A DNA stretch of 64,000 bases from CBDFGN01 sp965247065 (GTDB lineage Bacteria; Bacteroidota; Bacteroidia; Cytophagales; Cyclobacteriaceae): assembly GCA_965247065.1 (NCBI GenBank), contig CBDFGN010000006.1, positions 4,780,795-4,844,794 on the forward strand, in the 5' to 3' direction. Each line of letters opens with the position of its first letter. Position 1 is the stretch's first letter. Shown here piece after piece: positions 56,689 to 64,000 of this stretch. The notes beneath the pieces were generated by a model. The model worked only from the letters and a program-made list of their open reading frames with translations, searched no databases and was not told the DNA's origin. The translations under genes were made by a program, and so were the position numbers.

Positions 56689-57189
56689 TTAGTCAAGCCT
56701 AATAATGAGACCGGAGGGACCCAAAATAAACAATGGACGGTTCCTGACATAATTTAGCAATACGCCGGGGCCAAGTAGCTTATTGAGTTGAATAAAGAAG
56801 ATCGTGATCGAAAAAAAGAGTGCAGTAATACCGATTTTCTGATAAGTTTCAGATCCGTAGATAGCCTCGTTTATAAAGTCCTCCAAGGTTTTGCTCTCGG
56901 CCAACCAACCCACGAACAATGAAAAGCTTAGGAATACCAGGGTGATGATGCCCAAATCAGTAGCCGTTTTAGTTATTACTGTCCTGGAGAATGAATGGGT
57001 TTTCATCCTTTTAGGAAAAACGAATTCTTCGAAGAAAGCTAATGGGATTCCTAGGGTAAAACCAATAGTAGCGCCAAGGAATGAGATATAACCATCAGAA
57101 AGCAGCTGATAGCAAACACTAACCAGCGTGGTATATGCTATTATAACCGCTGAGGATTTCAATTTGTGAAAGAGAATAGGATTAATCAT
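56689..57189 (-). pseudogene. Truncated adenylate-cyclase membrane domain
   Basis: From ATG 57189 the frame gives about 166 residues: MINPILFHKLKSSAVIIAYT, four hydrophobic helices (TTLVSVCYQLLSDGYISFLG, ATDLGIITLVFLSFSLFVGW, IGITALFFSITIFFIQL) and the linker LLGPGVLLNYVRN, which in related cyclases leads into the catalytic domain. Here the frame turns into RPLFILGPSGLIIRLD and stops. The catalytic part is missing, so this looks like the membrane half of a class III cyclase cut off by a deletion. It overlaps the start of the split HMA-AraC gene, marking the deletion join near 56690-56740. It is divergent to an intact cyclase. Confidence 0.6.
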
Positions 57190-57449
57190 GTTAGTTGATT
57201 TAGAAAGAAAGATAAGGAAATTCTTACTGCTGGAGAGGTTTTGTGATTGTGGGAGAATAGCCATCCACTGATCATTGACGACGGGTGGCTGCTGGCTCAT
57301 AGAACTCCAACTTTGGTTAAATGCTTTTCTATTTTGCAGCAGTGGCTCTGTCATTTTAAAGGCTCGAGCGTTTTTGCTTACACCTAAAACCATATACGCC
57401 TTTTACCCATATGAGATTCGTAACTTGTGATATACCAAACCTCTATTCT

Positions 57450-58550
57450 ATGGATTTCATCACATCAAACAAAGTTACCAGTCAATTGATCAAGATTTTC
57501 TGGATCACAGTGGGCTGGACCATGGTTGCCTTGTTCCGTTTTTTTAGCGTTTATTCCACTATACATGCCCCTCAATTCAAATGTGAGTTATCAGGATTGG
57601 ATCCAATACTTTTCTTTAAGACGAGTCTTGTATCCGGTGTTGCGGCTGGCATCATTGGCGGCAGTATTATGGTGTTTGTGTGGGAAAAATGGCTCAGGAC
57701 CAAAAATTACGGTTGGGCTCTAAGCAGTATTTTTTGGACCTATATCTTACTTTATTTAATAGTGCACCTAATCAGTGGTCTGTTTTTGCACAGCAGGGAA
57801 TTCAATCTATCGATCTCAGATCCCGAGCTCTGGCAACTTGTGATTAGCCATATTGTTGATGATCCGACTGAATTGGAAAATTTCCTTTTTTGGCTTTTAA
57901 TTCTGATTGGCACACTGGTGATTTTGCTGGTGAATGACAAATATGGTCCCGAAATGTTCGCAGCCTTTTTATTGGGGAAATACTTCCATCCCAGGAAAGA
58001 AGAACGGATTTTCATGTTCCTGGATCTTCGCGCTTCCACCACCATTGCCGAAAAGTTGGGCGAAACCCACTATTTCAATTTCCTAAAGGACGTATTCCAA
58101 CATGCCACGCCCAGTATTTTGTATTCCAAAGGGGAGATTTACCAGTATGTAGGTGATGAAATTGTGATCTCCTGGAAAACCCATAAGGGTACAGAAAATG
58201 CCAACTGTATTCGCTGCTTTTTCAATATCCAGCACTCACTGAATGAAAAAGCCAGTTATTATCAGGAAAAGTATGGTGTAGTGCCTGAATTTAAAGCAGG
58301 CTTGCACTACGGTTATGTGATGGCTGGAGAGATCGGGGTGGTCAAACGGGAGATTGCTTTTTCCGGGGATGTGTTAAATACTACAGCACGTATTCAATCC
58401 AAATGCAATGAGCTGGGTGTGAATATTTTATTGTCAAAATTCCTGTTGGACAAACTTAACCTGCAACCAAATGCATATACACCTAAAATGATGGGAGATA
58501 TTGCATTACGCGGTAAAGAGCGAAGCTTGGCGCTGTTTACTGTAAAATGA
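57450..58550 (+). CDS. Class III adenylate/guanylate cyclase, membrane-bound
   Basis: About 366 residues from ATG 57450 (MDFITSNKVTSQL). Four hydrophobic helices (about 10-165) precede a linker FAAFLLGKYFHPRKEERIF and the catalytic domain. Metal ligands are D in FMFLDLRASTTIAEKLG and D in IYQYVGDEIVISW; the transition-state N/R pair lies in SGDVLNTTARIQSKC. It makes a cyclic nucleotide in response to an unknown membrane signal. The Lys/Asp pair that sets ATP over GTP cannot be assigned with confidence by eye. Confidence 0.87.
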   Translation: MDFITSNKVTSQLIKIFWITVGWTMVALFRFFSVYSTIHAPQFKCELSGLDPILFFKTSLVSGVAAGIIGGSIMVFVWEKWLRTKNYGWALSSIFWTYILLYLIVHLISGLFLHSREFNLSISDPELWQLVISHIVDDPTELENFLFWLLILIGTLVILLVNDKYGPEMFAAFLLGKYFHPRKEERIFMFLDLRASTTIAEKLGETHYFNFLKDVFQHATPSILYSKGEIYQYVGDEIVISWKTHKGTENANCIRCFFNIQHSLNEKASYYQEKYGVVPEFKAGLHYGYVMAGEIGVVKREIAFSGDVLNTTARIQSKCNELGVNILLSKFLLDKLNLQPNAYTPKMMGDIALRGKERSLALFTVK

Positions 58551-58698
58551 GAGCACGAAATCACTTTTTGCCAAACCATTGTGCAACGTACCGATATCAG
58601 GCTTATTACTTAATCTTCAACATTCATAATATTCGTTTAGTGAGACTAATTATGTGTGACAATTTCTCTTTGGAGCCGCTAGCACTATGAAACATTTA

Positions 58699-59334
58699 TT
58701 ACGGAAGTCTCTTCTTCAACCAGGCAATCTGCCCTCGGTGATTGGCTTCATGCTCGCATACATGAAACCATTTCCAGTAAGTATTGAGAGCCCCATTGTC
58801 TGACCAGAGCGGATCGATGGCCAGTAGCCATTCGTCATCTCGGTTCTTTAGTTCTGCCAAGGTTTTGCTCCTGACTTCCGTAATCATATCCAAATAGTAA
58901 CCGAGCCTCTGCCCCTTAATGGTATTACGTCCTTTGTCCCCCAAGTCTGCTGCTGCTCCCCAAACCTTCTGCTCATTTTCATTATACTCCCTACCTTCAA
59001 ATGTGTTTAATTGATAAAATCTCTCCGTTGCTCCGAGATGAAGGAGCAAAGCTCCAATGGTGTTGGCTTCCGGGTCATGCAAATAATCCAGCTCCTCAAG
59101 GGTCATGGATTTAACAAGGTCCAATATGGTTTGCCGGTTATAGTTTAGCATAGAAACTATAGTTCCTATTTGAGGGGAGTATCCTTCCATTGGCCCAATG
59201 AAAAATAATGAAGATTGCTTCTTACTTTCCTTCGCTTTTACGGTCGTAACCAAGCTACCAAAGGCTACAGCACCTATTGTATATGAAGTTGCTTTCGTGG
59301 CAAAGGTTCTTCGATTCATTTCGGTTTTTTCCAT
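58699..59334 (-). CDS. DinB-like protein with TAT-type leader
   Basis: 211 residues. The N-terminus MNRRTFATKATSYTIGAVAF (from the ATG at residue 6) has a twin-Arg leader shape. The rest is a DinB/YfiT four-helix bundle: YNRQTILDLVKSMTLEELDY, IGALLLHLGATERFYQL and HVCEHEANHRGQIAWLKKRL, with the His triad of the family spread over three helices. DinB proteins bind a divalent metal and include thiol transferases. A TAT-exported member is less usual. Confidence 0.78.
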   Translation of the reverse strand: MEKTEMNRRTFATKATSYTIGAVAFGSLVTTVKAKESKKQSSLFFIGPMEGYSPQIGTIVSMLNYNRQTILDLVKSMTLEELDYLHDPEANTIGALLLHLGATERFYQLNTFEGREYNENEQKVWGAAADLGDKGRNTIKGQRLGYYLDMITEVRSKTLAELKNRDDEWLLAIDPLWSDNGALNTYWKWFHVCEHEANHRGQIAWLKKRLP

Positions 59335-59684
59335 GATTCAGTAGTTTGATAAAATAGTATTCAGACACTTTTATTGAATGAATCTAATAATAGTTCTTAT
59401 GAAGAGCATCATTGGTTTTGAGATGGATTCGATTAGTGAGACACTGCCATCCCAGAAAGCTTGGTAGAGGATCTTGAAAACTATTTGCCTTTTAAGACTT
59501 TGCTTATACACCAAATTTGACATCTTCATTTAAAATCGCTTGTTCTATCAGGGAACAGGAAAAATAATATGAAGCAGTACTTATGTTCCCAGGAAACTTT
59601 TGATAGTGGCTTGAGGATATTCCAAGTACTTTTCCCATAGTTGGTTGAATTACTAAGAAACAAAACCTTTTCGTGTTCATAAGG
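59335..59684. other. Intergenic stretch, nothing recognised
   Basis: About 350 bp between two minus-strand genes. No open frame, repeat member or hairpin of note. It should hold the promoter of the DinB-like gene. Confidence 0.35.
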
Positions 59685-60656
59685 TCAATCCTGCTTCTCT
59701 TCTTCAGATCTGTCGGTTGATAGTGCCGGAGTTAATGAAAAATCAGCCAAAGTCTCTCTCAACTCGGTTGTCATTGAAAAATCTGCCGCATCCAAAACAG
59801 GCTTTAACTGCCCCATATTACAAGCACCCACGATTGGGGCGGTTATACCGGGATGGGAGCCAGCCCAGGCGATCGCCAAAGTCACCGGGTTGTAATCATT
59901 CTCCTTGGCAAATTTTGTAAACGCCATAACCGTGGCCAGGTTAGTTTTGGCTTCATAACGCTCCTGGTACATTTTACTGGTGTCAAACCTTCCTGTGCCT
60001 GCTTTTTCAAGGTATTTCCCAGTCAAATAACCCCCTCCAAGTGGACTGTATGTAAAAACTCCAAGACCCTCAGCTATTGCCATAGGCAAAATTTCTGATT
60101 CGCATTGACGTTTCAACAAGCTGTACATTGGCTGAATACATGAAATGGAGGTAAAATTCGATCCGTCACAAATGGCCATGGCTTTCATGATTTGCCATGC
60201 CGCAAAATTGCTTAAACCGAGATAGAGTACTTTACCCTGTCTTACAAAATCATTCAATACCGATAAGGTCTCCTCGAGTGGTGTATTCTCATCAAAGTGG
60301 TGGATATAGTATACATCAACATAATCAGTGCCCAGACGTACGAGGCTGCCTTCCAGTGCCTTAGTCAAGTGAAAGCGACTGGCTCCTCTCCCATTCACGT
60401 CGCCGGTCATGGGAAAATAGCCTTTGGTAGCCAGAACAACTTCATGCCGATGACCCGCACACAGTTTTCCCAGGATTTCCTCCGACTTCCCTTTGGCATA
60501 AACATTGGCACAATCGAAAAAATTTATTCCTTTGTCACGACATGCAGTGTAAACTTCTTTGCTCATTGCTTCATCTGAGCCATCAGCAAATGTCATTGTC
60601 CCGAAACAAAGAGAAGAAACTCTTAAGCCCGAATTACCTAATCTTCTGTATTCCAT
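59685..60656 (-). CDS. Aldo/keto reductase
   Basis: 323 residues from ATG 60656 (MEYRRLGNSGLRVSSLCFGT). Catalytic tetrad: D and Y in NFFDCANVYAKGKSEEILG, K in EVVLATKGYF and H in DVYYIHHFDENTPLEE. The NADPH-binding C-terminal motif GITAPIVGACNMGQLKPVLD is present. It belongs to the group that reduces aldehydes and methylglyoxal or acts as oxidoreductase for unknown carbonyl substrates. Stand-alone gene. Confidence 0.9.
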   Translation of the reverse strand: MEYRRLGNSGLRVSSLCFGTMTFADGSDEAMSKEVYTACRDKGINFFDCANVYAKGKSEEILGKLCAGHRHEVVLATKGYFPMTGDVNGRGASRFHLTKALEGSLVRLGTDYVDVYYIHHFDENTPLEETLSVLNDFVRQGKVLYLGLSNFAAWQIMKAMAICDGSNFTSISCIQPMYSLLKRQCESEILPMAIAEGLGVFTYSPLGGGYLTGKYLEKAGTGRFDTSKMYQERYEAKTNLATVMAFTKFAKENDYNPVTLAIAWAGSHPGITAPIVGACNMGQLKPVLDAADFSMTTELRETLADFSLTPALSTDRSEEEKQD

Positions 60657-60662
60657 AAGCAC

Positions 60663-61323
60663 TATTTATCAAGTCAAACTTACTGATCTTAACGTAAATG
60701 CAGTTGTTCTTTTAGCACTACTTTATCGATCCCTAATATCGCTCAAAGCGCCTTAAAATGGCTCAAACATCCAAAGCCCTCAAAATCCATCAATTTTGAC
60801 TGGTTTCTAGGAATTCGGCTTGGGTCCGGAACGGGATTTATATTTCGAGCCAATCAATGCTCAGAAGTTGTGTGAGGGCCTGAGAAACGGAAACCGGTAC
60901 TAGCCCCGGCCGCGAGCCGCCGGTCATCGACCGGTTTTATTTGGCCAAGCAATTCCGGTATTCCAAAGAGACTTTTTGCTGGGCTTCGACATCCCATCTT
61001 CCCGCTTTAGTTCTTATTGCCGGCTTACCAAGGAATGTCACCAGTTGGACATCTTGGCTAGCTATGATAGAATGGGAGTCTTGGAGGGAGGAAGATGCAT
61101 CAGGCAATTCGAAGACCTAATCTTTTCGCTTAAGTAAAATCATTAGCGCAACCGGCCCCTTAGCTGAGCTATTTAAACGATAATATTTGGACAAATTTTA
61201 GGTCTTTGGACTTTTGCCAGTATAGCTTTGCAATCGGTCTTTTTCCGTTGTATAGAGGAACTCTATTTGTCAACTAAGCATTAGTATTAAGAAGAAATGC
61301 AGAATCTTTAAGTAGGTTATTAA
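60663..61323. repeat. Repeat-rich intergenic region
   Basis: After the DUF2958 remnant come GCCCCGGCCGCGAGCC and CCGGTCATCGACCGGTTTTA with TTTGGCCAAG (60904-60950), TTCCCGCTTTAGTTC (60999-61013) and TTTTCGCTTAAGTA (61123-61136). The order remnant, GC-rich unit, TTCCCGCTTWAGT matches 44450-44603, so this looks like an old duplication of that locus. Confidence 0.55.
60811..60903 (+). pseudogene. C-terminal remnant of a DUF2958 gene
   Basis: The frame EFGLGPERDLYFEPINAQKL, then CEGLRNGNRY and TAG, matches the end of the intact gene at 44172 (ERDRYFELVNAQKLYRGL). The rest of the gene is absent. Confidence 0.75.
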
Positions 61324-62732
61324 ATGATAGAGGCTAGAACTTGGATATTTAAACGGATTAAATTCCGGCTTACAATTTTGTTATTCGGATTTGCTTTTAC
61401 GGCTTATGGCCAACATGAATTTGCAAGTATACAGCTCCCTGAAAAAAATATTGAGAACTATTTAATGGTGGCTGATGACGAAGGAATAATTTGCTTTTTT
61501 TATTATAAAAAGTCCTTCTTGTTCTTTTACATAATTGGCCAGGATGGGGAAGTTCAACATCAGGAGAAACAGCCGTTTAAATACAACCCCCATCTACTAG
61601 GAGGGGGATATAATTCAAACTCCTTTATTTTTTACTATCAACCCAGATCCACCAAAAAAGAAGGAGATATTGCTGCTTTTATTGTCAACAAAGGAAATGG
61701 AAAGTTCAAAGAACATTCAAATTTTAAGCTCAAAAGTGATAGAAATGTAGAGCTCATTGGACATTTGTCAAATGGCAAAGACTTTTTTGTGTTGATAGCT
61801 TCGAACAATAACAATGAATTAAAAATTGCAAAGTTGAACGAAAGCCAGCCCGAAAACAGGTCGTTCCAATATCAGGCCCCTATTGATCAGTCATTAATGC
61901 TTAACGGCGATTTTCTTTATGTTGACCACATTGACATTAAATCAATTTATAGTTATCAGGCTGCCAAAAAGGTGTATCTACAAGGGGAGCAAATCTATTT
62001 TACTTTTGATATGCCGAATCATTTCAAAACCTATGTTTGGATAATTAACTGGGAGCAAGGAGCTTTCGAATTAATAAATTTTCCACAAGAAAAATTCACG
62101 TATGGTACATCTTCAAACTCTTTCCTTTATGAAAATAATTTACTTCGTATCACTTTGGACAAAACAAGTTTGGATCTTTCCATCTACGATATCGAAAGCC
62201 GGGCATTAACTAAGAGCTACTCCTACACTGGAGAACAGCCTATTGCCCTTAATAAGGGGCCGATTTATTTTGAAGATGAAACAGGCAAGTTTAAAACCTT
62301 AAGTGGGGTGAGAAACGATAAGTTATATAAAACATTTTCTCAGGGCACTGCGTGCATTTATGCTGAAAGAGTCAATGATAGGAGCATTGTGCTAACCTTG
62401 GGAGCTTATAATGCTTCTCTTCTGGAATAAGCATAGGAGGTGCTTTGGGGTCTTTTGGCACGCGTGGAGGACTTGCTGTTGGAGGTGATAAACAATTAAC
62501 CGGAACCAAGCAGGGAAGTATTTTCTTTGATGCTTTTTTAACCTATCCAGAAATGGATATTTCCCAATACAAAAACTTCACTACCGCCAATGACAGGATA
62601 GAATCCTTTTTGTCCTCAAATCATATAAGACCTTTATCTATAAGAATCTACAATTATTTAGAAAATCGTTTACATTTATCTTACATGGATAAGGGGAATG
62701 GGAAACTGAAGATCATTGAATTTTATAAATAG
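61324..62732 (+). CDS. Secreted protein of about 470 residues, unknown (one likely indel)
   Basis: Signal peptide near the start (FRLTILLFGFAFTAYG, cleavage before QHEF). The frame stops at 62430; adding one base near 62415 joins LTLGAYN to FSSGISIGGALGSFGTRGGL and continues to 62732. Repeated strand-turn units (DEGIICFFYYKKSFLFFYII, KDFFVLIASNNNNELKIAKL) suggest a beta propeller. The codon use is AT-rich. No family recognised. Confidence 0.62.
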
Positions 62733-63040
62733 TATTTTGAAGTTCATTTTTTGGCATTGAACAAAATTGATTGGGAAGATGCGAAAACACTTCGACCTAG
62801 ACATCAATTTCTATGTACAATTTAAGCTCCTGGAAATACCCTTTTGATGAATCTTTGGTTCTTGTAATGAATAAGGCTGAATCCCACTTTTCCCGCTTTA
62901 GTCCCCAGGCATCGCCCGGTCTGGCTAAGCCAGTGCACGAATGTTGTTTGATTGGAAACACATATTAAATACACTTTATGAGTATCTGGTAATTCAACTT
63001 GGCTGTCCCAATATCTCCACTTGAGTTCCTTTGACTGATA
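62733..63040. other. Intergenic stretch between convergent genes
   Basis: Contains one TTCCCGCTTTAGTCC repeat member (62890-62904). No gene supported. Confidence 0.4.
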
Positions 63041-63970
63041 TTAATCATTCTTTTTCAAGATTAACTCTAGATCTTCCTCCCGGCCAATTCCATCAATATA
63101 TAGGCTTCCTTTTTCCAATCGGACCGTAGCATAGCTATTTTCTTCAGTATCCACCATTCCTTTAAAAGTAACAAAATGAATTCCATGGCGTTGAGCATAT
63201 GCACCGCTATGATTATGGCCGTTAAACCACGCTTTGACACAAGAATAATCACTTATCAAGTCCAAAACTTCGACGGAATTCCAAAGAACATGAGCATCAA
63301 CCGGAAGGATTGGAAAGTGACAAAGGAGAATAACCTTTTCAGATGTTTTTTCTGCGATTTCCAATTCATTCTCAAGCCAGTCCATCTGAGCATCACCTAA
63401 AGCTCCATTGTAGGTCTGTTGATCTTTATACTTTGTTTCATATTTCTGTTGAGCCTGAAAGTATTTTTGACTTCCCTTGGGCCAGGCAAATAGGCTCACG
63501 TCATTCCCATCAAGTATGATAAATTTCCAACCCTTAACTGTGATAGTGAAGTAGCGTTCTTTCAATCCCATGATTTCCGGTACCTTTTCCTTAAACTCCT
63601 CTGCAACGGAAAAGTCATGATTACCAAGAACAAGCGTAAAGGGAGCTCTTAATCGATTAATAATTGGCAATACAACGTCGAAACTTTTCCACTCTTTGTC
63701 AATAAAATCACCTAGATGAAAAACATGATCAAGTTTCATTGAATTAAATCTATCAACACATTCATCCAGCTTTTTATCCGACAATTTGTAATGCCTTAAA
63801 CCTAATGGTGGGGTATTTGCATATTGGCAATCAGCAATTATCCCCAAAAAGAGGTGTTCACTCCTTTCTTGTTCTAATTGAATCGGTGCTTGCCGAAATC
63901 CGACATAATAAACTGTGCATAGCAATAAAACATTTACTAGAACATAGTTTCGGATTCCTATTATTTTCAT
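63041..63970 (-). CDS. Membrane-anchored or secreted metallophosphatase, ADPRibase-Mn-like
   Basis: About 309 residues from ATG 63970, with a hydrophobic leader (NYVLVNVLLLCTVYYVGF). Calcineurin-type motifs are all present: D and Q/Y in GIIADCQYANTPP, GDFID, GNHD, the H in LLCHFPILP and NGHNHSG. The CQY variant after the first Asp and the RHYKLS stretch that follows fit the manganese-dependent ADP-ribose/CDP-alcohol diphosphatase subgroup. It probably cleaves nucleotide diphosphate compounds in the periplasm. An in-frame ATG at 63982 is an alternative start. Confidence 0.85.
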   Translation of the reverse strand: MKIIGIRNYVLVNVLLLCTVYYVGFRQAPIQLEQERSEHLFLGIIADCQYANTPPLGLRHYKLSDKKLDECVDRFNSMKLDHVFHLGDFIDKEWKSFDVVLPIINRLRAPFTLVLGNHDFSVAEEFKEKVPEIMGLKERYFTITVKGWKFIILDGNDVSLFAWPKGSQKYFQAQQKYETKYKDQQTYNGALGDAQMDWLENELEIAEKTSEKVILLCHFPILPVDAHVLWNSVEVLDLISDYSCVKAWFNGHNHSGAYAQRHGIHFVTFKGMVDTEENSYATVRLEKGSLYIDGIGREEDLELILKKND

Positions 63971-64000
63971 TCTACTCATCACGTATGGTTTCTTTCTCCA

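Larger units (their letters stand above)
55089..56750 (-). pseudogene. Second HMA-AraC fusion regulator, split by IS982
   Basis: Two parts of one gene. N-terminal part (56538-56750): NILYIKNMVCNRCIMTVEKD and GEVKLERPIGDDQKDKL. C-terminal part (55089-55506): SKVLEAQGFELLEDKNAALI, then an AraC helix-turn-helix (DELTLSEISFQLGYSSVAHL, NQFKKVTGMSPTEFK). With the IS and one copy of the 7-bp duplication removed, the frame is continuous through DKL-SKVLEAQGFE. The first residues before NILYIK are doubtful because the region upstream is rearranged. It was a paralogue of 51996-52569; its function is now probably lost. Confidence 0.85.

Noticed and set aside
1..64000. CRISPR array, rRNA or tRNA genes
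   Set aside because: No regularly spaced identical repeats and no recognisable rRNA or tRNA sequence were seen by eye on either strand.

Overview
The window looks like Bacteroidota chromosome, probably a Cytophagales-like marine or soil lineage; this is inferred from gene content, not from a marker gene. Supporting signs are TAnnTTTG promoter boxes, few Shine-Dalgarno sequences, an HMA domain fused to an AraC-type helix-turn-helix, Bacteroidota-style IS982, IS630 and IS91-like elements, and many small secreted proteins. I found no rRNA, tRNA or CRISPR array.

Layout. 0-4.5 kb: a partial gene followed by an attC-like site, a MelC1-like/tyrosinase pair, a secreted protein and a flavin oxidase. 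4.97-21.3 kb: one co-directional operon of six unfamiliar genes (called A-F here). A and B are unknown; C is a giant protein of about 2,500 residues; D has a peptidoglycan-binding-like domain; E is a CHAT caspase-like protease; F is a serine hydrolase of the beta-lactamase/PBP fold with an SxxK motif. An IS110 element, with a recognisable bridge-RNA region, sits inside B. 22-23.5 kb: an SH3-endonuclease I gene with an in-frame stop and a membrane protein. 24.4-31.7 kb: a cassette-like region with several attC-like sites, three minus-strand cassette-like genes, two group IIC introns on the opposite strand (one without ORF) and an IS91-like element with a tyrosine recombinase.

32-43 kb: a phytase-like secreted protein, an IS630 copy, a membrane protein cut by IS982, two decayed paralogues of an unknown family, and between them a response regulator, a matrixin protease with a PRCG cysteine-switch motif and a lipoprotein tyrosinase. 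43-51 kb: small metabolic, transport and secreted genes separated by dispersed short repeats. 51-57 kb: a copper-handling cluster (HMA chaperone, two HMA-AraC regulators, P1B ATPase), with a second IS982 copy splitting one regulator with a 7-bp target duplication. 56.7-64 kb: a truncated and an intact adenylate cyclase, a DinB-like protein, an aldo/keto reductase, a secreted protein and a metallophosphatase.

A window-wide feature is a run of single-base indels, mostly in short homopolymers, each of which splits an otherwise sensible gene. At least a dozen genes are affected. The pattern fits sequencing or assembly error better than biological decay, so most frameshifted genes below are described in reconstructed form and flagged. 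True damage is clearer at the IS insertions, the internal deletion near 38.4 kb and the truncated cyclase.
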